The translations under genes and the position numbers were made by a program. Positions 1-7,350 of a DNA stretch of 16,430 bases are shown here, piece by piece. The notes below the pieces were generated by a model. It made no database searches. It was not told the DNA's origin and saw nothing but the letters and a program-made list of their open reading frames with translations. Numbering within the stretch: position 1 is the first letter of the stretch; every line of letters starts with the position of its first letter. Source of the DNA: Alphaproteobacteria bacterium (GTDB taxonomy: Bacteria > Pseudomonadota > Alphaproteobacteria > Rhizobiales > Devosiaceae); the NCBI GenBank assembly GCA_013152625.1, contig JAADFY010000024.1, positions 1 to 16,430 on the forward strand, read 5' to 3'.

Positions 1-1
1 C

Positions 2-163
2 CGACATGAACACGCGTCATTCAGCCTGTTTCAGCATATGGGCATGCCGGTGGAATGGTCCGATATCAGGCTTCAGGCAATGGGGGAACATGAGTTTGAG
101 CCCGTGGACCCAAAAAGTGGCCGGCAGGCCTTTTTGAAGCGGGACCGTCCGGGCGCGTTCTGA
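2..163 (+). CDS. C-terminal end of an unidentified protein (5' partial)
   Basis: An open frame enters from the left edge and ends at a TGA at 161-163, giving 53 residues that finish in KRDRPGAF. The residues are soluble-looking, mixed charged and hydrophobic (for example MGEHEFEPVDPKSG), and third positions are mostly G or C as in the neighbouring genes, which supports real coding. I do not recognise the family from this tail and assign no function. The gene is convergent with the minus-strand regulator that follows. The 43 bases between them show no convincing terminator. Confidence 0.45.
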   Translation, partial: RHEHASFSLFQHMGMPVEWSDIRLQAMGEHEFEPVDPKSGRQAFLKRDRPGAF

Positions 164-206
164 TTTTGCGGAATAGATTTGCCAGAACCTGGGCCGGGCA
201 GGCAGG

Positions 207-893
207 TCAGTTTATCACCGACTGCCAGTAGCGATCGACGACCGTGGCGAGATGCCGGTCCATGGCGTCGGCGGCGCCCTCCACGTCCCGGGCCTTGATC
301 GCGTTGAAAACCTCAACATGCTGGGCGACAACATCGTCGAAGGTGGCGCCGCTGGCGGCAGATTTTACCCGCTGGTCTTTGAGCCAGTCAGAAAGCGCCG
401 CATTAAGGCCCTCAAACACCGGGTTGCGGGAGATTTTGGCAATGGTGAGGTGGAAGGCGACATCGGTTCGGATAAACCCATCGAGATCATTTGCGCCCTG
501 ATTGGCCTCAAGGGCGCGGGACAGGTCGGCAATGTCCTCGTCGGTGGCCACCTTTGCCGCCCGGCGCGCCAGCCCGATTTCGAGCAGGGCCCGGGCGTCC
601 TGCATTTCGCGCAACCCCTCCGGCCGGTTAAGATAATGGCGCATGGAGCCGGAAAGTTCGGCGAAAATTCCGTCCACCGTCGGCGTTGAAACCCGGGGGA
701 CGGCGCCGGGCCGTGAGGTGAGCAACCCCTGACGCTGTAGGGAAAAAAGCGCTTCGCGAACACTGGAACGGCCGGCGTCAAATTCTTCCATGATCTGGCG
801 TTCGGCGGGCAGCCGATCCCCCGGTTTGAGTTTCCCCGACAAGACAAGCAACTCGAAATGCTCGGCAATTTCCTGATATTTCTTGCGCGCCAT
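207..893 (-). CDS. GntR family, FadR/FCD-type regulator, NanR-like
   Basis: This encodes a ligand-responsive DNA-binding repressor or activator acting in the cytoplasm. The N-terminal winged helix-turn-helix (about residues 3-70) carries the family hallmarks PGDRLPAERQIMEEF and GRSSVREAL. The C-terminal FCD domain carries the usual metal-ligand pattern (D144, H148, H192, H214, counted from the ATG at 893). The stretch IFAELSGSMRHYLNRPEG and the layout around it resemble E. coli NanR, a sialic-acid regulator. No sialic-acid genes are present here, so only the subfamily is implied. A GTG at 905 would add four residues; the ATG at 893 was preferred because the conserved domain begins right after it, though neither start has a strong ribosome site. 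The gene lies 200 bases downstream of a solute-binding protein gene on the same strand and may be co-transcribed with it. Length (228 residues) is normal for the family. Confidence 0.9.
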   Translation of the reverse strand: MARKKYQEIAEHFELLVLSGKLKPGDRLPAERQIMEEFDAGRSSVREALFSLQRQGLLTSRPGAVPRVSTPTVDGIFAELSGSMRHYLNRPEGLREMQDARALLEIGLARRAAKVATDEDIADLSRALEANQGANDLDGFIRTDVAFHLTIAKISRNPVFEGLNAALSDWLKDQRVKSAASGATFDDVVAQHVEVFNAIKARDVEGAADAMDRHLATVVDRYWQSVIN

Positions 894-1085
894 GGAAAAG
901 ACCACACCCCGAACAGTTCCAGTGAGACCGGACTATGGTAGAATTCACCCTTAGTTTCCAGCAAATTCTGTCCAGTGGCCTCCTGGCGTTTCAAGGCGGT
1001 GGGTGGACAGAAGAAAACCGGTCAGACCAGGCGTGCCGGTTCAGGACATAAACCCCGAACGCCCTCATCAATCACCGGGCGCAGC

Positions 1086-1104
1086 ACCGGGGCAGGTTCC
1101 CGGT
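1086..1104 (-). terminator. Inverted repeat just after the binding-protein gene, weak terminator candidate
   Basis: ACCGGG (1086-1091) and CCCGGT (1099-1104) form a perfect 6-bp stem with a 7-base loop, starting two bases after the stop codon of the minus-strand gene. In the minus direction no T-run follows, so it is not a classical intrinsic terminator. It may protect the 3' end of the message or be chance. The rest of the 200-base gap (906-1105) shows no gene and no clear promoter. Confidence 0.3.
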
Positions 1105-1105
1105 T

Positions 1106-2335
1106 TTAATCACTTTCGGCCAGTATTCGCTCAAGGCCCCCCACTATGCCCGCAATTGTGGTTTCGGTGTCCAGATTGTTGATAATCGCGCCGTGGATCG
1201 CGTCGCCGACGATCTGGCTGGCCCCTATGCCAAGGCGATAGGAATCGGGCCGCTGCTCGTGGGCCACGGCCCGGGAGGCGCGCACACACGACAACAGATC
1301 TTCGCGGAAGTGAGTGTCGAATGCCCTGGAATACAGCACCGGCAGGGATGCGGTCTCGACGGCGTTGCTTTTAAGGCCGTCCGCGAGCAACTGGCGGTCC
1401 GATGTGAGGAATTTTGCCAGTTCCCAGGCCTCGGCGCCCATGTCAGACCCGACCGGAATGGCCCAGGGCGGGGTGTACAGGTTCGGCGCCCGTCCCGCCG
1501 GGCCGGCCGGCACCAGCGCAACGGAAACCTTTTCGGCCAGCTCGGTGTCGGTTGCCAGAATGTGGGCGTATTCCATGCCGACATCGAGAATTATGCCGAC
1601 CCGACCGTTTTTGATATCCCGGCGCATCTCCGGAAAACTGATAATGCCCTGATCAGGGGGGCAAACAGAGCGTATCAGATCAAGATAGGTTGCGATCGCA
1701 TTGTGGTGGGCGTCCGTGACAGTGGCCAGGGCGCCGTCCGGGGTAAGCCAGCGGGCGCCAAACGAGCCAAGGAATGACCCGATGGTCCAGACCGCGTGTC
1801 CGCCGCCGCCGGCGCCCCGGGTTTCAAAACCATAAAACTCGCTCCCTGTGTCCCGGCGCACCGCCTGCTGGAGTTCGGCGGCTACCGTGCCCAGCTCCCG
1901 CCAGTCGCCGGGCACCGGCAAGCCATAGCGTTCCAAAAGGTCGCGCCGGTAAAGCAGCATCGAGCAGGTGTTGATACACGGCAGGCCCAGCACCGCTTCG
2001 CCTTGCGTTACGGCCAGCCGGGTGGACCCTGTGACATGGTCCAGCGATATCGCGTCCCGCGCCATGAGGGGCGCCAGATCCACCACCCGCCCGCGCCGCG
2101 CCATTTCGTGCAAAATTACCTCGTCGGTGCAGATCAGGTCGAATGCGGGGCGGTCGCTGGTAAACGAGCCCACCATCTGCTCGAACATGTTTTCAATGGT
2201 GCCAACGCCCACCTCCTCCAGGGCCAGTTCGCATCGAATGCCGGTTTCGGCCTCAAATTGCGCCAGGGCCGCCGGCAGATTCTGAAACGGGAACCAATGC
2301 TCCTGATAAACTCGAACAACACCATTCCCCATCAT
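1106..2335 (-). CDS. ABC-type solute-binding protein, family 1, without signal peptide
   Basis: The 409-residue product has the layout of family 1 extracellular solute-binding proteins: an opening strand (VRVYQEHWFPF), a lobe with FDLICTDEV, the crossover region PCINTCSMLLYRRDLLERYGLP, and a C-terminal segment (PPWAIPVGSDMGAEAWELAKFL). Binding proteins of this family normally sit in the periplasm or on a lipid anchor. Here the mature domain begins at the second or third residue, with no basic or hydrophobic leader, and an in-frame TAA lies five codons upstream of the ATG, so no longer form is possible. Two adjacent ATG codons (2335 and 2332) precede the domain. No permease or ATPase gene accompanies it. 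It is divergent from the GntR gene at 2476. It could be a cytoplasmic ligand sensor, a decayed transporter component, or an import protein that lost its leader. The ligand is unknown. Confidence 0.8.
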   Translation of the reverse strand: MMGNGVVRVYQEHWFPFQNLPAALAQFEAETGIRCELALEEVGVGTIENMFEQMVGSFTSDRPAFDLICTDEVILHEMARRGRVVDLAPLMARDAISLDHVTGSTRLAVTQGEAVLGLPCINTCSMLLYRRDLLERYGLPVPGDWRELGTVAAELQQAVRRDTGSEFYGFETRGAGGGGHAVWTIGSFLGSFGARWLTPDGALATVTDAHHNAIATYLDLIRSVCPPDQGIISFPEMRRDIKNGRVGIILDVGMEYAHILATDTELAEKVSVALVPAGPAGRAPNLYTPPWAIPVGSDMGAEAWELAKFLTSDRQLLADGLKSNAVETASLPVLYSRAFDTHFREDLLSCVRASRAVAHEQRPDSYRLGIGASQIVGDAIHGAIINNLDTETTIAGIVGGLERILAESD

Positions 2336-2361
2336 ACAGACCCCGTTTTATTGTCTGGAAC

Positions 2362-2376
2362 ATTCAATCGATGAAT
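2362..2376. promoter_or_regulatory. Short inverted repeat in the divergent intergenic region
   Basis: ATTCA (2362-2366) and TGAAT (2372-2376) are exact inverted arms around ATCGA. The site lies 27 bases upstream of the minus-strand binding-protein start, between two divergent genes, where an operator would be expected. Arms this short can occur by chance, so this is only a candidate regulator site. Confidence 0.3.
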
Positions 2377-2390
2377 TTTTACTAACCGAA

Positions 2391-2425
2391 TTGACAACGA
2401 AAATCCACTTGGCTATGTACGAACA
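2391..2425 (+). promoter_or_regulatory. Candidate sigma-70 promoter with overlapping palindrome for the central operon
   Basis: A perfect -35 hexamer TTGACA (2391-2396) is followed after 17 bases by TATGTA (2414-2419), a weak -10. The near-palindrome TGTACGAACA (2416-2425; four of five base pairs symmetric) overlaps the -10 and has the size of an FCD-regulator half-site pair, which would fit autoregulation by the GntR gene at 2476. Hexamer positions are read directly; function is inferred. Confidence 0.4.
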
Positions 2426-2475
2426 AGGCTAACCTGTCATACAGCTTTAGCGTTTATTGACGTCAAAGGAATGAA

Positions 2476-3195
2476 ATGGCCAACGCAGCTTCGGGTGTTT
2501 CCGGGGAGAGTGCCGGGCTGGTGGGTACGACCATCGGCGCCATCACTGAATTGATCCGCACCAATGAACTGGGCCCGGGGGACAAGCTGCCCAGCGAGGC
2601 GCAATTGTCCCGGGATCTCAAAGTATCGCGCACGGTGGTGCGCGAGGCGTTTCGTTCCCTTTCGGCTTTGCGGCTGATCGAATTAAGCACCGGCAGACGG
2701 GCAACGGTGGCCGAACTCGACTATGGGGCGCTGGCACCGGTGATGGAGCATGGGGTTCATACCGAGCAGATATCGATCCAGCAGATCTATGATGTGCGCC
2801 GCACCATTGAATCGCGCACCGCCACGCTGGCGGCGCTTCGGCGCTCCGACGATCAGGGCCGCGAAATCCTGGCTCATGCCGCCGCCATGCGCGAGCATGC
2901 CGATGCGCCGGAAAAAATGATGGAGCATGATCTGGCCTTCCATATTGCGATTGCCGGGGCGGCGAAAAATCCGGTTTTTGCGCTCATTGTCGGTGCCTTC
3001 GAGGGCATCACACGCCAGACCTGGCTGATCGGCTGGCGCAGCCGAACCAACCCGGTCGACAAGGACTTCATGACCGACCTGCATAGCGAAATTGCAAAAG
3101 CCATCGTGGCCGGTGACCCGCTGCGGGCCAGCGAACTCATGGCAAAGCACTTTGATGAAAGTGTGCGTACCTTAATCGCTGCCGGTATCTCGTAA
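2476..3195 (+). CDS. GntR family, FadR/FCD-type regulator of the sugar operon
   Basis: This 239-residue protein has an N-terminal winged helix-turn-helix (about residues 15-80) with LGPGDKLPSEAQLSRDL and SRTVVREAFRSL, then an all-helical FCD ligand-binding domain with the typical metal or effector residues D152, H156, H203 and H225. The start at 2476 is supported by AAGGA five bases upstream. An ATG at 2471 lies in another frame. The gene heads a run of same-strand genes for a dehydratase, a ribose-type ABC importer and an SDR enzyme. FCD regulators commonly respond to small acids such as sugar acids, so it probably controls those genes and itself. It is divergent from the signal-less binding-protein gene and could control that too. 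The effector is not known. It differs clearly from the NanR-like regulator at 207-893, so the two are not a recent duplication. Confidence 0.92.
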   Translation: MANAASGVSGESAGLVGTTIGAITELIRTNELGPGDKLPSEAQLSRDLKVSRTVVREAFRSLSALRLIELSTGRRATVAELDYGALAPVMEHGVHTEQISIQQIYDVRRTIESRTATLAALRRSDDQGREILAHAAAMREHADAPEKMMEHDLAFHIAIAGAAKNPVFALIVGAFEGITRQTWLIGWRSRTNPVDKDFMTDLHSEIAKAIVAGDPLRASELMAKHFDESVRTLIAAGIS

Positions 3196-3266
3196 ACCCG
3201 TTTCCGGTAATTGCGCGCCGGTATTTTTGTAACAGATCACACCATAAACAAGGCAACAGCCGACCA

Positions 3267-4469
3267 ATGAAAATTTCCGCCATCGAAACCGTGCGCATCA
3301 CGGAACGTCCAAACCTGATCTGGGTTCTCGTTCATACCGATGAGGGTCTGACCGGGCTGGGGGAAACGTTTTTTCTGGCTAACACGGTGGAGGCCTATGT
3401 TCACGAATTCATCGCTCCCAGGGTCATCGGGCGCGATCCGCTCCAGATTGATCTGCTGTCAGCGGATCTGGTCGGTTATGTGGGGTTTTGTTCGACCGGC
3501 GCTGAAATGCGCGGTAATTCCGCCTTTGACATTGCGCTGTGGGACCTGTTCGGCAAAGCCACCGGCCAGCCCATCGCCCAGCTTTTGGGCGGGTTCACCC
3601 GCAAAGAAATCCGCACCTACAACACCTGCGCCGGGGTGGAGTACATCAAAGAGGCGACCGGGCAGGAACTGGAGAATTTCGGTCTGGGCGCTACCGGGGA
3701 ATATGACGATCTGAACGGGTTTTTGAACAATGCCGGAGAACTGGCCGCTTCGCTGATCGAGGACGGTATTACGGGCATGAAAATCTGGCCGTTTGATAAC
3801 GCAGCCGTCGAAAGCCGGGGCCATTACATTTCGCCTGGGGATATGAAATCGGCCCTTGAGCCATTTGAAAAAATCCGGGACGCTGTCGGCGACAAGATGG
3901 ACATCATGGTGGAATTTCATTCGCTGTGGCAACTGTTGCCGGCCATGGAAATCGCCCGGGAGCTGGCACAATACAAGACGTTCTGGCACGAAGATCCGAT
4001 CAAAATGGATAGTCTGGGGTCGCTGAAACGCTATTCAGAGGTGTCCCGGGCCCCGATCTGTGCCTCGGAAACCCTGGGGAGCCGCTGGGCCTTTCGCGAT
4101 CTTTTGGAAACCGGCGCTGCCGGCGTCGTGATGCTCGATATCAGCTGGTGCGGCGGGCTGTCCGAAGCGCGAAAAATCGCCGCCATGGCGGAGGCCTGGC
4201 ACCTGCCGGTCGCTCCCCATGACTGTACCGGGCCGGTGGTGTTGTGCGCGTCCACCCATCTCTCGCTCAATGCTCCGAATGCTTTGGTTCAGGAGAGTGT
4301 GCGCGCGTTTTACAATACCTGGTACCGCGATCTCGTAACCGTGCTGCCCGAGGTTAAAAACGGCATGATTACCGTTCCGCCAGGCCCGGGCCTTGGGCTG
4401 GAACTCAACCCCGAGCTGGAGCGCGCCTTTGATGTGCTCCGGCGTACTACAACCAAATCCGATGTCTGA
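3267..4469 (+). CDS. Mandelate racemase/muconate lactonizing enzyme family protein, probable sugar-acid dehydratase
   Basis: This is an enolase-superfamily enzyme of 400 residues, the usual length. The N-terminal capping domain (about 1-120) is followed by a TIM-like barrel. Three acidic Mg ligands are spaced 26 residues apart: E216 (VEFH), E242 (HEDPI) and E268 (ASETL). H218 two residues after the first ligand and H318 (APHDC) match the two-histidine arrangement of D-galactonate dehydratase-like members, and K172 (GMKIWPFD) stands where the family has its barrel-strand lysine. D291 follows the strand VVML. The family abstracts a proton alpha to a carboxylate; here dehydration of an acid sugar to a 2-keto-3-deoxy acid is the likely reaction, but the specific substrate cannot be read. 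It follows the FCD regulator by 71 bases and precedes a sugar-type binding protein. The ribosome site (AAGG about 12 bases upstream) is weak. Confidence 0.88.
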   Translation: MKISAIETVRITERPNLIWVLVHTDEGLTGLGETFFLANTVEAYVHEFIAPRVIGRDPLQIDLLSADLVGYVGFCSTGAEMRGNSAFDIALWDLFGKATGQPIAQLLGGFTRKEIRTYNTCAGVEYIKEATGQELENFGLGATGEYDDLNGFLNNAGELAASLIEDGITGMKIWPFDNAAVESRGHYISPGDMKSALEPFEKIRDAVGDKMDIMVEFHSLWQLLPAMEIARELAQYKTFWHEDPIKMDSLGSLKRYSEVSRAPICASETLGSRWAFRDLLETGAAGVVMLDISWCGGLSEARKIAAMAEAWHLPVAPHDCTGPVVLCASTHLSLNAPNALVQESVRAFYNTWYRDLVTVLPEVKNGMITVPPGPGLGLELNPELERAFDVLRRTTTKSDV

Positions 4470-4470
4470 A

Positions 4471-4488
4471 CTGTCGGACAGCTTTTTT
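4471..4488 (+). terminator. Weak hairpin with T-run between dehydratase and binding-protein genes
   Basis: CTGT and ACAG pair around a CGG loop (4471-4481), followed by C and six T (4483-4488). The stem is only four base pairs, so termination would be partial at best. Its position just before the strong AGGAGG of the binding-protein gene would allow differential expression within the operon. Confidence 0.25.
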
Positions 4489-4505
4489 CACAACAGGAGG
4501 AAACC

Positions 4506-5486
4506 ATGAAAAAGCTTCTTATTTCAATTGCCCTGAGCGCTACGTTGATGGGCACAACCACCGCCGTCCAGGCGGCCGACCAAATGAATATCGTGTTTAC
4601 GATCCACTCGTCTGCTTCGAACCCGTTCTGGCAGGCGGTCAAAAAAGGATTTGACGACGCGTGTTCCAAGATCGAAGCCAACTGCCAGATGATCTTTACC
4701 CAGACCGAGGGCGCCATTGATCAGCAGGTTGCCAACATGCTGGCCGGACTGGCCCGCCAGCCCGATGCCCTGCTGACTTCGATTGTCGACAATAATGCCC
4801 TCGATCAGATCATCGCCGACGCCCGCGCCGACGGGATAACCGTCATTGGTGTGAATGTGGACGATACCGAAGGCGCCGACGGCAATGCGCGTCAGGCGTT
4901 CGTCGGACAGGGGTTTATTCCCGCCGGTTATTCGCTGGCTAAAAAAATGGCCGAGTTCTTCCCCGCTGAAGGGCCGATCAAGGCTGTTATCGGCATTTCG
5001 GCTCCCGGACAGAACTGGTCCGAACAGCGTGGCCTCGGGGTGAGAAATTACCTTGAAGAGTTCCAGGCGGCCAATCCCGACCGCGAGGTTGAGATCATTC
5101 GCATGGATACCGGTACCGATGGTGCCATCGTCGCCGAGCGGGTCGGTGCCTACATCAACGCCAACCCAGATACCACGGTCTATTTCGATACCGGCCTCTG
5201 GCACGCTTTTGTTGCCCAGGTTCTGGCCGATCGGGGCATTCCGCCCGGACAGGTGCTCATGGGCGGCTTTGACATTGTCACCGAGGTTCTGGTGCAGATG
5301 GAAGCTGGCTACATTCAGGTTCAGGTGGACCAGCAACCCTACATGCAGGGCTTCATTCCTGTCATGCAGGCCTATCTGGCCCATACGGTAGACCTGGCTC
5401 CGGCCGATATGGATACCGGTCAGGGCCTGGTCGTGGCTGAAGATGTGGCGGCCTTGAAGGATCTGGCTGCACAGGGTGTGCGCTAA
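4506..5486 (+). CDS. Periplasmic sugar-binding protein of a ribose-type ABC importer
   Basis: The 326-residue product starts with a classic Sec signal peptide (MKK, hydrophobic LLISIALSA, cleavage near VQAA-D, residues 23-25). The rest is a periplasmic binding protein of the ribose/galactose type (Peripla_BP_4): first lobe beginning MNIVFTIHSSASNPFWQAV, the segment PDALLTSIVDNNALDQII, hinge region GPIKAVIGIS, and the second lobe with PDTTVYFDTG and VLMGGFDIV. It would capture the substrate in the periplasm and deliver it to the permease at 5610. AGGAGG seven bases upstream of the ATG is one of the strongest ribosome sites in the window. Neighbouring dehydratase and SDR genes suggest a sugar acid, polyol or related ligand, which is inference. 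Confidence 0.9.
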   Translation: MKKLLISIALSATLMGTTTAVQAADQMNIVFTIHSSASNPFWQAVKKGFDDACSKIEANCQMIFTQTEGAIDQQVANMLAGLARQPDALLTSIVDNNALDQIIADARADGITVIGVNVDDTEGADGNARQAFVGQGFIPAGYSLAKKMAEFFPAEGPIKAVIGISAPGQNWSEQRGLGVRNYLEEFQAANPDREVEIIRMDTGTDGAIVAERVGAYINANPDTTVYFDTGLWHAFVAQVLADRGIPPGQVLMGGFDIVTEVLVQMEAGYIQVQVDQQPYMQGFIPVMQAYLAHTVDLAPADMDTGQGLVVAEDVAALKDLAAQGVR

Positions 5487-5507
5487 CCGCAATATCACCA
5501 GGTAATG

Positions 5508-5527
5508 CTCCGGCCGGCTGGCCGGGG
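5508..5527 (+). other. GC-rich stem-loop after the binding-protein gene
   Basis: CCGGCC (5510-5515) and GGCCGG (5520-5525) pair perfectly around GGCT, and the stem extends by a T-G and a C-G pair to eight base pairs (5508-5527). No T-run follows. It begins 22 bases after the stop codon. Such hairpins often stabilise the binding-protein message against 3' decay, giving more binding protein than permease. Confidence 0.5.
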
Positions 5528-5547
5528 AACTGGTGCACTACACAAAT

Positions 5548-5575
5548 CGGGTCGCCGCTGAAATGTGGCGGCCCG
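5548..5575 (+). terminator. Second stem-loop before the permease gene, attenuator candidate
   Basis: An 11-bp stem with two G-T wobbles pairs 5548-5558 (CGGGTCGCCGC) with 5565-5575 (GTGGCGGCCCG) around the loop TGAAAT. The downstream bases TACCTTTC form only a poor T-tract, so partial termination or message protection is more likely than full termination. The GTG at 5565 that could extend the permease frame lies inside the 3' arm, which argues against its use as a start. Confidence 0.5.
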
Positions 5576-5609
5576 TACCTTTCAACCATTCAATCGCCGA
5601 CGGGAAGAA

Positions 5610-6596
5610 ATGAAAAAGTTCATCAAAATCTACCTCGAAAAGCCCGAGCTCGCCGGTCTGGTGTTCCTCATTATCCTGACGATCGTATTCCAGGTTCAGT
5701 CCGACGGTATTTTTCTGAACTCTCGAAACCTTCAGGGGATTTTGGGCATATTGCCGGAAATGGGGCTGGTGGCCATCGGGGTTACCCTGTTGATGATCTC
5801 CGGGGAATTTGATCTTTCCGTGGGGTCGGTATTTGCCCTGACCCCCATGGTGATGGCCGTGCTGCTGGCGGACGGTACGCCGTTCGTGTTTGCGTTCGGG
5901 GCCGGGCTGCTGGCCGCCATGGCGGTGGGGTTCGTCAATGGCATGCTCACGGTCCGGTTCAATATTCCCAGCTTTATCACCACCCTGGGCATGCTGTTTG
6001 TCGCCCGTTCGATAACGGTTGTCATTTCCGGCGGTTTTCCACCGGCCCTGCCGCCCGGGGCCATGCCCAAGTGGCTTTTTACCAGCTTTGTGGGACCCGG
6101 TGGCATGTTCCGCATGTCGTTTTTGTGGTTCGTGCTGGTTGCTGTTTTGATGACCTTTTTGATGTCGCGGACAAATTTCGGCAACTGGGTTCGGGCCACC
6201 GGCGGTTTCCTGCCGGCGGCGAAGTCCATGGGAATTCCCACGGCCCGGGTCAAGGTTGCCTCATTCATGATCTGTTCGGTGCTCGCCGGGTTTGCCGGCA
6301 CAATTCAGGTGATGCGCCTTGGTGCGCCCCTGCCGTCCATCGGCGAGGGCATGGAGCTTCAGGCCGTGGCTGCCGCTGTTATCGGCGGTACCGCCCTGAC
6401 CGGGGGCATTGGCACCATTTTAGGCGGTATAATCGGGGCGGTGCTGATCCGGGTGATCGACAACGGTCTGGTGCTGGTACAATTCGATGCCAACTGGTTC
6501 AAGATGGCTCTGGGTGGCCTGACCATTCTGGCGGTGATCGTAAACGCATGGCTGCGCCGGAAAGCAAAATCAATAAAAGTGGAAACGGATAAATGA
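5610..6596 (+). CDS. Ribose-type ABC importer permease
   Basis: This is an integral membrane protein of 328 residues with roughly eight to ten hydrophobic segments, of the BPD_transp_2 (RbsC/XylH-like) family. It begins MKKFIKIYLEKPELAGL, a typical cytoplasmic leader before the first membrane span. Family marks include LMISGEFDLSVGSVF, FNIPSFITTLGMLF and the C-terminal AVAAAVIGGTALTGGIGT, the coupling region for the ATPase. An upstream in-frame GTG at 5565 would add 15 residues but lies in a hairpin; the ATG at 5610 has GGGAAG just upstream and gives the normal N-terminus. The stop overlaps the ATPase start as ATGA, so the two are translationally coupled. It would form a homodimeric channel for the substrate of the binding protein at 4506. 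Confidence 0.9.
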   Translation: MKKFIKIYLEKPELAGLVFLIILTIVFQVQSDGIFLNSRNLQGILGILPEMGLVAIGVTLLMISGEFDLSVGSVFALTPMVMAVLLADGTPFVFAFGAGLLAAMAVGFVNGMLTVRFNIPSFITTLGMLFVARSITVVISGGFPPALPPGAMPKWLFTSFVGPGGMFRMSFLWFVLVAVLMTFLMSRTNFGNWVRATGGFLPAAKSMGIPTARVKVASFMICSVLAGFAGTIQVMRLGAPLPSIGEGMELQAVAAAVIGGTALTGGIGTILGGIIGAVLIRVIDNGLVLVQFDANWFKMALGGLTILAVIVNAWLRRKAKSIKVETDK

Positions 6597-7324
6597 CCGA
6601 GCCGATCATTCAGGTCAAAAACCTGCACAAATGGTATTCCGGCGTTCACGCGCTCAAGGGCGTTTCCCTGGATATCCTGCCCAATGAAACACTGGGTCTG
6701 GTGGGCGACAATGGCGCCGGAAAATCCACCCTGATCGCCCTTTTATCGGGTACTGAACAACCCTCGGAAGGGGAAATTATCATGGAGGGGCGCCCGGTCC
6801 GCTTCAAAGGGCCCCGGGACGCCATGAACGAGGGGATCGAAACCATCTACCAGTACAATTCGATGGTCCCCACCATGTCCATCGCCCGTAACATGTTCAT
6901 CGGACGGGAGCCGCTGAAATTCTCGTTCATGGGTATCGGGGTTATGGACGGGAAAAAAATGGCCACTGAAAGCGTCAAGGCCATCGCCGATGTGGACCTG
7001 CATCTTCGTTCGCCCAACGCGCTGGTGGGGGAACTATCGGGCGGTCAGCGTCAGGGCGTGGCTATTGCCCGTTCCATGTATTTCAAATCCAAGGTCATGA
7101 TACTGGACGAGCCGACCAACCATTTAGGGGTCAAGGAAACCGAAAAGGTCATCGGGTTTGTGCGCTCGCTGAAAGGTTTAGGTATCACCAGCGTGTTCAT
7201 CAGTCACAATATGCATCAGGTTTTTGCCTGCTGTGACCGTATCGTGGCCATGGACCGGGGGGAACTTGTTCTCGACAAGCGCATCGAGGAGACCTCGATT
7301 GAGGAAGTACATAAAGTCTTGTGA
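6593..7324 (+). CDS. Sugar ABC importer ATP-binding protein, single domain
   Basis: This 243-residue protein carries one complete nucleotide-binding domain: Walker A GDNGAGKST (38-46), a Q-loop region at YQYNSMVP (86-93), signature LSGGQRQ (148-154), Walker B VMILDEPT (168-175) and switch histidine H205 (ISHNMHQ). Ribose transporters often use a fused double-domain ATPase of about 500 residues. This is the half-size FrcA-like form that would act as a homodimer. After Walker B it reads NHLGVKET, where FrcA-like proteins usually have AALGV. The start overlaps the permease stop by four bases. It energises import through the permease at 5610-6596. Confidence 0.92.
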   Translation: MTEPIIQVKNLHKWYSGVHALKGVSLDILPNETLGLVGDNGAGKSTLIALLSGTEQPSEGEIIMEGRPVRFKGPRDAMNEGIETIYQYNSMVPTMSIARNMFIGREPLKFSFMGIGVMDGKKMATESVKAIADVDLHLRSPNALVGELSGGQRQGVAIARSMYFKSKVMILDEPTNHLGVKETEKVIGFVRSLKGLGITSVFISHNMHQVFACCDRIVAMDRGELVLDKRIEETSIEEVHKVL

Positions 7325-7350
7325 ACTGAAACAGTTCGGGGGAAACAACC

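Noticed and set aside
207..893. Assignment of the NanR-like regulator to sialic acid catabolism
   Set aside because: The resemblance is at subfamily level, and no lyase, kinase, epimerase or sialic-acid transporter gene lies in the window.
4524..5498. Minus-strand open frame of 324 codons opposite the sugar-binding-protein gene
   Set aside because: No family motif, and the plus strand has a strong ribosome site, signal peptide and full domain. It is a shadow frame.
5565..5609. GTG start extending the ribose-type permease by 15 residues
   Set aside because: The GTG is within the 3' arm of an 11-bp hairpin, and the added residues (AARTFQPFNRRREE) do not look like the family N-terminus.
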